Shown in pieces: positions 44,081 to 53,738 of a stretch of DNA of 64,000 bases. Source of the stretch: Leptonema illini DSM 21528. Its GTDB lineage: Bacteria; Spirochaetota; Leptospiria; Leptospirales; Leptonemataceae. The stretch covers positions 196,365-260,364 of the forward strand of contig NZ_JH597773.1 of the NCBI RefSeq assembly GCF_000243335.1, in the 5' to 3' direction. Within the stretch, counting starts at the first letter, position 1, and every line of letters starts with the position of its first letter. The position numbers and the translations under genes were made by a program. The notes beneath the pieces were generated by a model. The model saw only the letters and a list, made by a program, of their open reading frames with translations. It had not been told where the DNA came from and did no database searches.

Positions 44081-46363
44081 ATGCGTACATGGTTCTCTGG
44101 CATTCTTCTATTCCTCACTGCGGTATCAGGCTCCGCTCTTTTCGCGGCTCCGGAATTACGTCGCTTCACCGTTACGGCTCGAGTGCAATGCCTTGATACG
44201 CCTGAAGAACTGCGCCGCGGAATCGAGGCGTTGATTCACGACGATCTCTATGCGCTGAGCGCCGTTGATGTCGTTGAAGGCCGGGATCTTGAAGAGCTAC
44301 AGCGCTCGCTTTACACAGGCAGCATCGAAGAAACGTTGAAGGCCGGCGGCGTGGATTATCTGATCGATGTGCGTTGCCGTCCCGGAAAGTCGGGCCTTGT
44401 ATTTCAAGCATCGCTCAAGCAACTACAGACCGGCGCTTCTGTCTCGATGGAAGAGCAGACGCTGCCGCAACGACAGGCCGGACAGATTCCCTTCATCGTT
44501 ATACGCGGGCTCTTTCTTCGCGCCTCAGAGAAGGGCCTGATCCCCTCCTCCGTCGTCGCCGCATCAGAACAGAGCCGGCTGTCGTCGGCCGTACGTCCGC
44601 AATTCGATACGCTTCTTGCGTATGGCCGGGCCCGTCAGTTCGAGCATGTCGATCCGGTGCGCTCCACATCTTATCTGCGAGAGGCGATGGTCATCGATCC
44701 CGACTTTCATCAGGCCTATGCTCGACTTTTCTTTTCTTATTACGCGAATCATACGATCAGCAGGCCGGCCGAGATGGATCTGCAGAGCCAGCGTCGCGTA
44801 CGCACGGACGGCCTTGCCGGCATCTGGCTGGCGCGGGCCTTTTATGATCTGGGCGTGCGCGCACATACGATGGGCAATATTCCTAACGCCGCCGCCTATC
44901 AGCGCATCACGAATGGCCTGCTTTCAGGCGCCGGACGCAGCCGCTCCCTGCTTGCCGCCCTAAACCTGCATCGCACAGGACAGATACAGCTTCTAATGAT
45001 ACAGCCCTATCAAGCCCACTACTCGTTTCAGACGGCGAGAGAGATGCTTGAATCGGGCGAGCAGCAGAATACCTTCTTTTATGCGGCTAACCTTCTTCCG
45101 TTAAGCGCCGCCTATGCGGCCGACGGCAAGCCCGATCTCGGGCTGCGCCTTCTCGAACGAGCACAGCGATCGGATCGCCCCACCCTTTTCACCGCTCTTG
45201 TTCAGGCGAATACGGCCTTGATTCATGCAAAGGCCGGCGATACCGCCTCGGCGCTTGAGAAATTCCGGAATGCGCGCAAGATCCTCGACGACGAAGGGTT
45301 CGCATCTTCGACGCTTTATATGAGCATCCTGGTTCAAGAGGCGAATCTGCTTCGCTCTACGGGCGAGACGCGGACGGCCGAATCGATCTACTCTGAAATA
45401 TTGCTGCGCTCCCGCATTCTCGGTATGGACGCCTCGCGGGCGCAGGCCGACGCCTTCTCGGGGTTAGGCATGACGCGCATGGCCCGCGGAGAATCGCAGA
45501 CGGCCCGACATTATCTACAGAATGCCAGCTTCATGCAGCTGCGACTGGGGCCGAGGCCTGCCTTCGATAGCTTCACGACATCGCAGCTTCCCGAACGCAC
45601 GCCGGCCGGTTTCACGACCGAAGAGCGCAATCGCGTCGCCTCGTACACGGGAGCGTTCCAGTACAGCCGCCATGCGCGACACGTGCAGGCCCGTACGTAT
45701 GCCGGACGACTCGACGACACAAACGTCATCCTGCGAGATCTTTTTGATCGCACGATGACGGGCGATACCGCTCTCAATCACCTTCGACAGGAGTGGCTGA
45801 ACGGCAGGTCTCAGGATGAGGTGCATTTCATCGATATCGGTCCCGCCATCGCAAACAGGCAATCGCCGGGTGTGACGGCCGTTTCTCTTGCGCGAGACTT
45901 TCCCGAAATGAAAGTCATCGCCCTTGATCTTCCCGAGCAGGTGCAGATCTTTGAACGCGATGTAAGTCCGGTTCTGCGGCGGCGTGTTCTTGACTTTCCG
46001 AACTTTCATATACTTGCCGGTAACGGCGTGCATCCGCTCCGCAAGCAGATCCTCGGAAGCAACTGGGTCGAGCGATCGAAGAAGCGCCGCACCCTCGCTA
46101 CGGGCGACGCCATAGCTATACGAGCGGCGAACTCTATAGATATCTACGAAACCTGGCCCGTCATCGAACGACATCTGATCGACATCGGCGCCGACTTCGA
46201 GGCGAATCCCGTTCTTTATCTGTTTAACCGATCGATTCTTTTCAAGCCGGCCGGTTCGAGGCAGTTCCGCATCGCCGGTATGATCTCACGAGCGGGCTTC
46301 GACCACATGTATGAGACGTTTAACAGAGCGGGCGAGCCAGCTTATACGTTGATGCCTCGGTGA
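44081..46363 (+). CDS. Exported TPR protein with methyltransferase-like C-terminus
   Basis: A 760-aa protein with a signal peptide (MRTWFSGILLFLTAVSGSALFAA). The first about 150 residues look like a TolB-N/FlgO-like domain (RCRPGKSGLVFQASLKQLQTGASV). Residues about 190-500 are helical TPR-like repeats. The last about 190 residues resemble a Rossmann SAM-methyltransferase (VHFIDIGPAIANRQSPGVTAVSLARDFPEMKVIALDLPEQ). A methyltransferase-like domain behind a signal peptide is unexpected, because SAM is cytoplasmic. Its 3' end overlaps the convergent membrane gene by 22 bases. Function unknown. Confidence 0.7.
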   Translation: MRTWFSGILLFLTAVSGSALFAAPELRRFTVTARVQCLDTPEELRRGIEALIHDDLYALSAVDVVEGRDLEELQRSLYTGSIEETLKAGGVDYLIDVRCRPGKSGLVFQASLKQLQTGASVSMEEQTLPQRQAGQIPFIVIRGLFLRASEKGLIPSSVVAASEQSRLSSAVRPQFDTLLAYGRARQFEHVDPVRSTSYLREAMVIDPDFHQAYARLFFSYYANHTISRPAEMDLQSQRRVRTDGLAGIWLARAFYDLGVRAHTMGNIPNAAAYQRITNGLLSGAGRSRSLLAALNLHRTGQIQLLMIQPYQAHYSFQTAREMLESGEQQNTFFYAANLLPLSAAYAADGKPDLGLRLLERAQRSDRPTLFTALVQANTALIHAKAGDTASALEKFRNARKILDDEGFASSTLYMSILVQEANLLRSTGETRTAESIYSEILLRSRILGMDASRAQADAFSGLGMTRMARGESQTARHYLQNASFMQLRLGPRPAFDSFTTSQLPERTPAGFTTEERNRVASYTGAFQYSRHARHVQARTYAGRLDDTNVILRDLFDRTMTGDTALNHLRQEWLNGRSQDEVHFIDIGPAIANRQSPGVTAVSLARDFPEMKVIALDLPEQVQIFERDVSPVLRRRVLDFPNFHILAGNGVHPLRKQILGSNWVERSKKRRTLATGDAIAIRAANSIDIYETWPVIERHLIDIGADFEANPVLYLFNRSILFKPAGSRQFRIAGMISRAGFDHMYETFNRAGEPAYTLMPR

Positions 46364-46788
46364 TGCATTACGTGGCGAACAAAGAGAAACAGCAAATAAC
46401 CATAAACACTGCAACAAACGATCGCCCCGGTCAATTCCGCAATAGCCTTGCTTTCCTCGGGAAAGAAGGCCTTGAGCGCCGGCATAAGCAACTTGAATCC
46501 AGCGGAGTACAGGCCAACGTAAAATCCGCTCAGCAGTAAGAGTGGAATCACTGGAATAAGAGACCGCCATCCATGCAAAAACAGGAGAATCAAGGCAAGA
46601 ACACATGCTGTAGCGAAGGCAAATAGCACAAGAGCAAAGAACCACATCATGGCGAAACCGGCCATTGGATTCAACGATAGATCCATCTCGCCGTCAGCGG
46701 GACTCATGATAATCGAAAGCATTCGTAGATGGAAATCCATCACAGGAAGCATTCCTATTCCGATTGTGAGGTAGATGGCAGTCTTCAT
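46342..46788 (-). CDS. Hypothetical membrane protein
   Basis: A 148-aa protein with about four hydrophobic segments (1-20, 45-70, 78-105 and 115-140), so an integral inner-membrane protein. No family is recognised. It overlaps the convergent TPR gene by 22 bases and follows the thioesterase gene on the same strand. Confidence 0.65.
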   Translation of the reverse strand: MKTAIYLTIGIGMLPVMDFHLRMLSIIMSPADGEMDLSLNPMAGFAMMWFFALVLFAFATACVLALILLFLHGWRSLIPVIPLLLLSGFYVGLYSAGFKLLMPALKAFFPEESKAIAELTGAIVCCSVYGYLLFLFVRHVMHHRGINV

Positions 46789-46810
46789 TCCGTTCTTTCA
46801 TTGAGGATTT

Positions 46811-47233
46811 TCATTCAAAAATCCTCAAAAAGGCTTCGGGAATAGCTACCGGCTCACGGGACTCATAGTCAAAAAAGACGATGCCAGTCTTCGCGCGCAC
46901 GACCTCGCGGTCATCATCGACTCGGGATACTCTGTAAACAAGATCGCATCCTTTTGTCGAAAAATCACGGGCCGTTATCTCATAGCGCAGCATATCGCCG
47001 TGAAAGGCCTCGGCTAAATACATGATGCCGATGTCGGCCATGATAATTCCTTTGCCCTCTATGTTGAGCTCATGCCAGCCGTATTCCTTGAAGAAAAGGG
47101 CCCGTGCCTCATGCAGTAGAGTGACGATGGCGTCATGCGCAAGGTGATTTCCAAAATTGATGTCGCCGATGCGAACAGGGAATTCCGTTTCGAAATGCCA
47201 GCGTTCGGGTAACTCGATACGAATGCGTGCCAT
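46811..47233 (-). CDS. Hotdog-fold acyl-CoA thioesterase
   Basis: A 140-aa protein of the 4-hydroxybenzoyl-CoA thioesterase/YbgC group: FPVRIGDINFGNHLAHDAIVTLLHEARALFF contains the catalytic Asp in the DxxxxGHxxN-type loop (here GDINFGNHLAH), and EAFHGDMLRYEITARDF follows. It should hydrolyse acyl-CoA thioesters; the acyl chain is unknown. It starts 2 bases after the stop of the SGNH-hydrolase gene. Confidence 0.85.
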   Translation of the reverse strand: MARIRIELPERWHFETEFPVRIGDINFGNHLAHDAIVTLLHEARALFFKEYGWHELNIEGKGIIMADIGIMYLAEAFHGDMLRYEITARDFSTKGCDLVYRVSRVDDDREVVRAKTGIVFFDYESREPVAIPEAFLRIFE

Positions 47234-47235
47234 AC

Positions 47236-48597
47236 TTATCTTCCTGTTTTCCGGGCGCAGCCCGCTTCTGGATTTTTTTCAAGATACTTCTTTAAGCCCA
47301 TCCAAAGGGCGTAGTGGATGCGACGGCCCAGATAGGCGCCGCCTTCCTGACGCAGATGCACGAGATCCCACTGCGCCCAGCCCTTCTTATAGTACTGAGC
47401 GATGACGGCCTCGCCGCCCATGGCGCTCTGCAGATCCCAGTAAGCGGTTTTGTTGGCGATGGCGATGTCGCGCTTCTCTTTCTGCACCTGCTTCATACGC
47501 CAGTGCGTTTTCGTATCGGTAACATGATCGATGAATCCCGGCGGACTCATAAGCAGAATGGATCGGCCGGGTAACGCCTCCCGGTGACGCTCGATCAGAT
47601 CCTTCATCCACATCGGATGCCCACCCGGATTCCACATATTCGATCCTGTTAACCACATCACCAGATCGTAGTTACGACGACGCAGCGTTTCAACGACGAC
47701 GGCCCGGTCCTGCTTCACCTGCATGAAGCAGTTCAGAGCGCCGACGCCCAGCGAGTCGACGACAAAGCCCGGACGTGCGCGCTCAAGGGTCACTCCGAAC
47801 AGGCGCACCGGCTTCGGTCCCGACACAAATTCAATACGATGAGCGGCGTCGGGTAACGTAAAGCGAAATACGGCGGGCTCGGGAACCGGCGCATACGAAT
47901 CGATGGTATGGATCAGCTCTCTGTCTGCGCGAATCTCAAACGTGCCGTAGCCGGGCTCCTTCATATAATAAAGGTCGAAGACCTGCGCCGTCAGCCCGAC
48001 CGGAGACCCCTCGGGAGCCGTCGCCACATAGGTAACGGCGCCGGGCCGAATGCTGTGCGCCGAGATCCCGGCAAAGCCGTACCGTATATCGGGTGCCCGA
48101 TTGGTCGATACGGTGTAAGAGATCCAGCCTGAATCGACGTCGTGCTGTACGTCCATATGCTTGTACCACGACCAGGGGCGACCGAGGGCCACATAACCAT
48201 GACCGGCATCGCCATAGCCCAGCTGTAACGATCGTCGCAGCTCGCCTGAGATAAAGTCCATCGTCATATTGGAATCGCCGTAGAAGGCGATCCGTATCGG
48301 CTCTTTGCGACGTCCTCGCAGCAGGGCGGCAGCCTCTTCGTAGAAGTGCGTCATATCGTTAGCCTTATCTTCGATCTCGGGGATCGGAGTATCCCACTCC
48401 GCTTCGATGAGTTCGGGCATCTTAACGTCGAGAACGGAGCATCCCTGAAAGGCCGTCGCCGAAGCGCAGGAGGCCGAGAGCAGCACGGCCGGTACGCTGC
48501 ATGCGAGGATCAGGGTGAGACGGCGAAGGGAAGCGGACGATAGAAAGGACGATAGAGCAAGCACGACGCAGAATTTGCCGGCTTGCTCAGAAGGCAA
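47236..48597 (-). CDS. Exported SGNH/GDSL-type hydrolase
   Basis: A 453-aa protein with a long leader and a likely lipobox (LLSASC at about 43). The SGNH blocks are visible: IAFYGDSNMTMDF (the Ser nucleophile), the SLGVGALNCF glycine block, LVMWLTGSNMWN (Asn) and WDLVHLRQEGG (the Asp-x2-His pair near the end). It resembles peptidoglycan or polysaccharide O-acetyl esterases of the periplasm. The TTG start at 48597 has no clear ribosome-binding site, so the true start may be further in. It is in an operon with the TPR gene upstream (6 bases) and the thioesterase downstream. Confidence 0.8.
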   Translation of the reverse strand: MPSEQAGKFCVVLALSSFLSSASLRRLTLILACSVPAVLLSASCASATAFQGCSVLDVKMPELIEAEWDTPIPEIEDKANDMTHFYEEAAALLRGRRKEPIRIAFYGDSNMTMDFISGELRRSLQLGYGDAGHGYVALGRPWSWYKHMDVQHDVDSGWISYTVSTNRAPDIRYGFAGISAHSIRPGAVTYVATAPEGSPVGLTAQVFDLYYMKEPGYGTFEIRADRELIHTIDSYAPVPEPAVFRFTLPDAAHRIEFVSGPKPVRLFGVTLERARPGFVVDSLGVGALNCFMQVKQDRAVVVETLRRRNYDLVMWLTGSNMWNPGGHPMWMKDLIERHREALPGRSILLMSPPGFIDHVTDTKTHWRMKQVQKEKRDIAIANKTAYWDLQSAMGGEAVIAQYYKKGWAQWDLVHLRQEGGAYLGRRIHYALWMGLKKYLEKNPEAGCARKTGR

Positions 48598-48603
48598 TGA
48601 GAA

Positions 48604-49422
48604 TCAGATAAAGACGACATCGGAGCGCAGTTTCTTGAAACGATAGCGCTCCCACTCGTTCAGCGAGCGATGCTCGGCGATGCGTTTCAAGTGAGGCATC
48701 TTTACAAGGGCAAGCAGGCCAAGCGGCTCGGTCAGCGCATAGCAGTGAAGCTCTTCCATATTCGAAAGAGCGGCCAGAGGCGTGAGGTCGCGGATCTGCG
48801 TTCCGCTGATATCGACAAAGCGGATCTGTGATTGTTGCTCCGACGGCAGACTATCGACGACCGCTTGAAGGCAGAGGCTTTGCGGATCGCTGACATGCAG
48901 AATCTCTGCCGTCGAATCAACGGCCGATCGGTTCTTCCTGTACTGTTCGCATGACAGATCGAACCAGGTCAGAATCCGCGCAGCTGCCTCCCCTTCAGGC
49001 GTAGCGTATCCGCGAAAGGGACGCAGGTCGTCGAGCAGGCGACGACGAAGATCCATATCTGTAACGCAGTAGATTTGATGAAAGAGAGTCTCGGCCTTCT
49101 GCAACCTGCCCTCGCGCAGATACGCCAGACCGAGCAACGAAAGCAAGAGCGGATCTTCGCGGAGTGAGCGCGGCTGCTCTTCTTCAAGACGAGCGATCAC
49201 TCGTTCGGGCGAACGCATTCTGTTCCAGTAGATTTCGCGACAGAGCAGCGTCAGGGCCGCTCGGTTTCCCATTCGGATGCCCTGCTGGCAGGCGGCCTCG
49301 GCAGAGGTCAGGTCTTGTTGATTCAGGAAGAAACGCGCCAGCTCAATCCAGGAATTCGTCCTGTTTTTTTCGACAGACGTTGATCCGTTCGGAATCTCGC
49401 GTATCGCATCCACCGTGAGCAT
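48604..49422 (-). CDS. TPR/leucine-rich-repeat-like protein
   Basis: A 272-aa soluble protein. The first half is made of TPR-like helix pairs (ELARFFLNQQDLTSAEAACQQGIRMG, then LLGLAYLREGRLQKAETLFHQI). The second half has a short leucine-rich segment (IRFVDISGTQIRDLTPLAALSNMEELHCYAL). The ATG at 49422 follows GAAGAGACC and is preferred to 49443. It probably mediates protein contacts; no enzymatic motif is seen. The next gene is only 6 bases away. Confidence 0.7.
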   Translation of the reverse strand: MLTVDAIREIPNGSTSVEKNRTNSWIELARFFLNQQDLTSAEAACQQGIRMGNRAALTLLCREIYWNRMRSPERVIARLEEEQPRSLREDPLLLSLLGLAYLREGRLQKAETLFHQIYCVTDMDLRRRLLDDLRPFRGYATPEGEAAARILTWFDLSCEQYRKNRSAVDSTAEILHVSDPQSLCLQAVVDSLPSEQQSQIRFVDISGTQIRDLTPLAALSNMEELHCYALTEPLGLLALVKMPHLKRIAEHRSLNEWERYRFKKLRSDVVFI

Positions 49423-49503
49423 AGGTCTCTTCGAGATAAACACTGCGGCGGCTTTTTTTTCCGTTTTTTCTTTACATATCTGTCATAAAAAGAAGATGGA
49501 AGG

Positions 49504-51081
49504 GTGAAGCAGAACATACGAATCCCTCTCCTCTCTCTCTTTTTCATACTGCTCTTTCAGTTTTCGGGTCCTACGCTCTTCGCTCAAGAAAGCTATACCG
49601 TGAAGACGGTACCGAACCCGAAAACCGCCGATAATACCTGGGTCAGCGATCCGGCGAACAAGCTCAGCGGTGAGGATCGTCAGCGCATCAACGCTCTCAT
49701 CAACAGCGTCGAAGACGGCACGACGGCAGAAATCGCCGTCGTGATTCTGCCGTCGATCGGCGAGCAGGTTCCAAAAGAGTTTGCCGTCGAGCTTTTCAAC
49801 ACATGGGGGATCGGCAAAAAAGGAAAGGATAACGGCCTTCTGCTGCTTATCGTGCTCGATCAACGTCGCTGGGAGTTTGAAACGGGCTATGGTCTTGAAG
49901 GCGATCTGCCCGATGCTACACTGAAACGCATCGGCGAAAACAAGCTTGTACCTGGCCTTCGCGCAAACCGCATGGGGGATGGCATTTATGACGCTCTCGT
50001 AGCCGTTGCCGACAAGCTCGGCGCCGCGCAGCTAACGGGTGAAGATACGCCGACGCAGCATACGACGCCCGGCGGAGTCGGCGGCGACGTCTCGGATGGA
50101 GGCTCGGCCGATTCCTATGAGGACTCTTACGCAGAGTCCGATGTTGATAACAGTCCATTTTACAGGACGTACGAATACAGACACAACATTATGGGACTGG
50201 ATACAGGCGAGCAGATGATGATGACCGTGCTCGCGGGCTTTTACGCCGTCCTGGTCGGAGTGGTCACCGTCCTGGTCTTTCGCTCGGCGCGCAAGAAGGA
50301 CGCTAAAGCATCGGGATGGAAGTACGCTCGCTACGCTGCCTACTGGCTCATTCCTGGCATTCTCTTCCTGTCGTTTGTTTACTTTGAAAAGCCCGACTGG
50401 CTCGCTTATGTTTATTATCCGATCGGAGCGCTCTGGGCAGGCATTCAGCGCATATTCAAGAACCGCAACCTGCTTGCAGGCGGTGGCGAACCATACGAGA
50501 TTTACAAGCGCTTTCGGGCCGACCACGGCGGACTTTTTTATACGAGCATCGTTCTCTTTCCGTTTCCGATGGCTCTGCTGGCCCTCTTCTTCGGCTATAA
50601 GCTGAAGGCGCTTCGCAACGAACCACGGCCCTGCCCGCATTGTTCCTCTGAGCTGACGCGTCTCGACGAAAAAGGCGACGACCTTTTTCTTGATGAAGGT
50701 CAGCGTAAAGAGGAACAACTCGGTTCGGTCGACTATGACGTTTGGCATTGCTCGAAATGTGATCATGTAAAGGTATTTCCCTACGATGCCTTCTTAACGA
50801 GCTACAACGCCTGTCCATCCTGTTCGTATAAGACGTATCATACCGTAGGGGATCGCACTCTCGTCTCGCCAACCTGTTCCAGTTCCGGTAAAGGAGAGCG
50901 GGACTATAAATGCGAACACTGCGGTCACAGCCGCACCGAGAGTTATACGATTCCAAAACGAGATTGCAGCAAATCATCGTCTTCATCGGGTGGTAGCTCC
51001 TACCGTTCATCGGGTGGCGGCGGCGGAGGCAGCTTCGGCGGTGGTCGCTCGGGCGGCGGTGGAGCGGGTGGCGGTTGGTAA
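49504..51081 (+). CDS. TPM-domain membrane protein
   Basis: A 525-aa protein with a signal peptide (to about 27), then a TPM domain (about 45-175: WVSDPANKLSGEDRQRINALINSVEDGTTAEIAVVILPS, GKDNGLLLLIVLDQRRWEFETGYGLEGDLPDATLKRI). Membrane helices follow near 230, 270 and 355. Two or three zinc-ribbon-like CxxC pairs (CPHCSSEL, CSKC, CPSC, CEHC) come next, then a long Gly/Ser tail ending GGGGAGGGW, typical of this family. TPM proteins take part in envelope or photosystem-type quality control; the exact role here is unknown. Confidence 0.87.
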   Translation: MKQNIRIPLLSLFFILLFQFSGPTLFAQESYTVKTVPNPKTADNTWVSDPANKLSGEDRQRINALINSVEDGTTAEIAVVILPSIGEQVPKEFAVELFNTWGIGKKGKDNGLLLLIVLDQRRWEFETGYGLEGDLPDATLKRIGENKLVPGLRANRMGDGIYDALVAVADKLGAAQLTGEDTPTQHTTPGGVGGDVSDGGSADSYEDSYAESDVDNSPFYRTYEYRHNIMGLDTGEQMMMTVLAGFYAVLVGVVTVLVFRSARKKDAKASGWKYARYAAYWLIPGILFLSFVYFEKPDWLAYVYYPIGALWAGIQRIFKNRNLLAGGGEPYEIYKRFRADHGGLFYTSIVLFPFPMALLALFFGYKLKALRNEPRPCPHCSSELTRLDEKGDDLFLDEGQRKEEQLGSVDYDVWHCSKCDHVKVFPYDAFLTSYNACPSCSYKTYHTVGDRTLVSPTCSSSGKGERDYKCEHCGHSRTESYTIPKRDCSKSSSSSGGSSYRSSGGGGGGSFGGGRSGGGGAGGGW

Positions 51082-51116
51082 GGCCGCAATGTAGCAGGAA
51101 GCCACGAGAGAGTAGC

Positions 51117-51950
51117 ATGAAAACGATTCAAGGAAAGCGAATCCTTATCACCGGAGCGGCGATGGGAATGGGAAGGCTTTACGCGCAGTTAGCCGCCCGC
51201 GAAGGAGCCGCTGCGATTGCCCTGTGGGATGTAAACGAGACGGAGCTCAAGAAAACTACCGAAGAATTGCAAAAGTTAGTTCCGGCCGAATGTCGCCTGC
51301 TCCCGGCCATTGTCGACGTTTCGAGCGCTGCGCGAATCGACGAGGCAGCCGGCGACGTGAAACGCACGATCAGCTCCGTCGACATCATCATCAATAACGC
51401 CGGCATCGTCTGCGGAAAATACTTCTGGGAACACGACGCACGCAAAGACATCGAACGCACAATGGACATCAATACGATGGCTCCGATGCTCATCACAAAG
51501 GCCTTCTTATCAGAGATGATCGCCTCGCGCGACGAATGCCGCATCGTTAACATCGCCTCGGCCGCCGGGCTGCTTTCCAATCCGCGCATGAGCGTCTATG
51601 CCGCCTCGAAATGGGCTCTGATCGGCTGGTCGGATTCGCTGCGACTTGAACTGCAACAGGCCGGCTACCGCCATGTTCGGGTAACGACCGTTTGCCCGAG
51701 CTACATCAGCACGGGTATGTTCGACGGAGTGAAGGCGCCTTTTCTCACACCTATACTCAAACCCGAGACGGTCGTCCGTCGCACATGGGCGGCCATGAAA
51801 AAAGGCAGGCCACAGCTGCTCATGCCGTTTATGGTGAAGATGTCGGTCGTTCTGAAAGGCCTGCTTCCGCTGCCTCTCTGGGACTGGTTTGCCGGGCGTC
51901 TTTTCGGAGTGTACTCATCGATGGCGCATTTTCACGGTCACGATCAATGA
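51117..51950 (+). CDS. Short-chain dehydrogenase/reductase
   Basis: A 277-aa classical SDR. The cofactor motif is TGAAMGMG, with ALWDVN after strand 2 (an Asp there favours NAD(H)). NNAG is present, the catalytic Ser lies in NIASAAG, and the YAASK motif gives Tyr and Lys. The C-terminal part is hydrophobic and could touch the membrane. The substrate is unknown, though lipid or retinol-type substrates are common for members with such a tail. The start at 51117 is preferred to 51075. Confidence 0.9.
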   Translation: MKTIQGKRILITGAAMGMGRLYAQLAAREGAAAIALWDVNETELKKTTEELQKLVPAECRLLPAIVDVSSAARIDEAAGDVKRTISSVDIIINNAGIVCGKYFWEHDARKDIERTMDINTMAPMLITKAFLSEMIASRDECRIVNIASAAGLLSNPRMSVYAASKWALIGWSDSLRLELQQAGYRHVRVTTVCPSYISTGMFDGVKAPFLTPILKPETVVRRTWAAMKKGRPQLLMPFMVKMSVVLKGLLPLPLWDWFAGRLFGVYSSMAHFHGHDQ

Positions 51951-51960
51951 CGGCCTTCTG

Positions 51961-52587
51961 TTAACGCTTCCACTCGCGCTGGATCTGATCGGTCGATACG
52001 GTAGGCGGCACTCGCTTCAGGTTGTTCTCGTAAGAGTCGGCCGCTTCCTGTTCCTGGATCATCGGCGCCATCTGCAAATAGATCTGCTCTGCAAGCGGAA
52101 ATCCGCCGTGTTTCGAGAAGCTTTTCGCTCTCTCGTCATACAGCATATCTTCAAAGATCTCCTGCGTTTTCCCGCCATGAAGCATATCGTTTTCGGGTTT
52201 GAGCGTGCTGCGCATACCCTTCAGCATCATGTTGATAAACAGAGATTGGAATTCGACGGCGGTATCATAGAGACGCTTGCGCTCCCCTGTTAAAGTCGAC
52301 GGATCGGGCATCTTCTCAAGCTTGAATGCCGAGGACGGCATCCGCCCTTCGTCGATGCCCGGAAAGAACTTGCGCACCTCATCGGTAAAGAGCGGTTTGG
52401 CGCCCGGCGAAACTCTCTCGGTATCGCTCGATTTTTCCTGGGGCGACTTCTCGGGCGACAGCCTTTCGCGGGGCGATTCTTTCAGATCGGGCTTTGATGT
52501 CGATCGCTGCAGGCGTCGCGACATCTCGTCCAGACGATGCTCTGAATAACTTTTTACGGGCATCTGAATTCTATCGATTTCGCTCAC
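51961..52587 (-). CDS. flgJ: Flagellar rod-binding protein, FlgJ N-terminal type
   Basis: A 208-aa protein. An N-terminal half rich in Ser, Pro, Glu and Lys is followed by the rod-binding domain (KRLYDTAVEFQSLFINMMLKGMRSTLKPENDMLHGGKTQEIFEDMLYDERAKSFSKHGGFPLAEQIYLQM). The peptidoglycan-hydrolase domain of enteric FlgJ is missing, as in other spirochaetes. It should act as the rod cap or scaffold in the periplasm. It overlaps flgI by 4 bases. Confidence 0.87.
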   Translation of the reverse strand: MSEIDRIQMPVKSYSEHRLDEMSRRLQRSTSKPDLKESPRERLSPEKSPQEKSSDTERVSPGAKPLFTDEVRKFFPGIDEGRMPSSAFKLEKMPDPSTLTGERKRLYDTAVEFQSLFINMMLKGMRSTLKPENDMLHGGKTQEIFEDMLYDERAKSFSKHGGFPLAEQIYLQMAPMIQEQEAADSYENNLKRVPPTVSTDQIQREWKR

Positions 52588-53738
52588 AGGATTACGACCT
52601 CCGCATGAAGGGCTCCGCTATCGCGAAGCGCTTCCAGTATCGAGATAATATCACGCACGCCGGCGCCGAGTTTATTGAGAGCGCCGACAAGCTCAGCCAC
52701 CGACGAGGCCTCAATCTGCTGCACCGTTTCGTCTTTCTGCTGTCCGCCTGGAGAGCGCACATAGATGCCCTGATAGGCCTCCTGACGCTGCAAGCGGAAC
52801 CGACCGTTACCCGAAGGCGGACGGCTGACGGCGACCGGGTCGATACGCACGTCTCCTCCGAAAACGATCGTTCCCGTTCTCTGATTGATAACGACGCGCG
52901 CCTTGTAGGACGGTTGCACGCGCAGATTCTCGATGCGCGAAAGCAATCCGATGGGTTCGACGTTTTCAGGCAGCGTTACAAGGACGGAGCCGCCTTCGAT
53001 CTTCGCCTCCATTCCTTTCAACGTCTCTTCCTGCGTCAGCGGCAGAATGGCCTGATGCACGCGACTGAGCGTCGTAAAGTCAAAATCACGCAGCTGCACG
53101 CGAAGACGACGGTCGGCCAGCGTCGTTTCGCGCAGATCTTTCTCGATGAGAGCGCCGCCGGGAACGACGGCAACGTTTTTCGGCGAATCGTTCGAACGCC
53201 CTTCTCTGGCCGCCGATAGCAACGGACCCTGCGCAACGGCATAGAGTTCGCCGTTACCTGCCTGTAAAGGGGTTTGTACAAGCACTCCGCCATCAAGAGA
53301 CTTTGCATCGCCGATCGACGATACGACGACCGTGATGCGATCGCCTTTTTTCGCGAAAGGCGGAATCTCTGCCGTTACAAGGACGGCAGCGACGTTTTTC
53401 AGTTCGAGGTTAGACGAGGCATCCTGTCCGAGGTTGGCAAGCAGGTTCTGCATCGAACGCAGGGCGAGTTTCGATCGCTGATCGCCCGTTCCCTGAAGGC
53501 CGATGACGATGCCATATCCGAGCAGCTGATTCGAACGCACGCCGTCGATGCGTGCCAGATCCTTGATACGAATGCCTTTCTCTTCAGAGGGGGCCTCGGC
53601 CGTCTTATCGTCGACGGCCCGCCTTCCCGTCGGATTCGGTTGCACGGGTCCTGTTTGCGCCGAAAGCGACAGAGCGCTGAGTAGAAGCAGGCTTAAGACG
53701 GTTGAGCATTTGAATAAGTAGCGGATCGAGTATCTCAT
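52584..53738 (-). CDS. flgI: Flagellar P-ring protein FlgI
   Basis: A 384-aa exported protein with a signal peptide (to about 27). The FlgI pattern is clear: IRIKDLARIDGVRSNQLLGYGIVIGLQGTGD, LKNVAAVLVTAEIPPFAKKGDRITVVVSSIGDAKSLDGG, and VVINQRTGTIVFGGDVRI. Length is normal. Overlaps of 4 bases at both ends tie it to flgH and flgJ. In spirochaetes the filament is periplasmic, so the ring role may differ from that in enteric bacteria. Confidence 0.95.
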   Translation of the reverse strand: MRYSIRYLFKCSTVLSLLLLSALSLSAQTGPVQPNPTGRRAVDDKTAEAPSEEKGIRIKDLARIDGVRSNQLLGYGIVIGLQGTGDQRSKLALRSMQNLLANLGQDASSNLELKNVAAVLVTAEIPPFAKKGDRITVVVSSIGDAKSLDGGVLVQTPLQAGNGELYAVAQGPLLSAAREGRSNDSPKNVAVVPGGALIEKDLRETTLADRRLRVQLRDFDFTTLSRVHQAILPLTQEETLKGMEAKIEGGSVLVTLPENVEPIGLLSRIENLRVQPSYKARVVINQRTGTIVFGGDVRIDPVAVSRPPSGNGRFRLQRQEAYQGIYVRSPGGQQKDETVQQIEASSVAELVGALNKLGAGVRDIISILEALRDSGALHAEVVIL

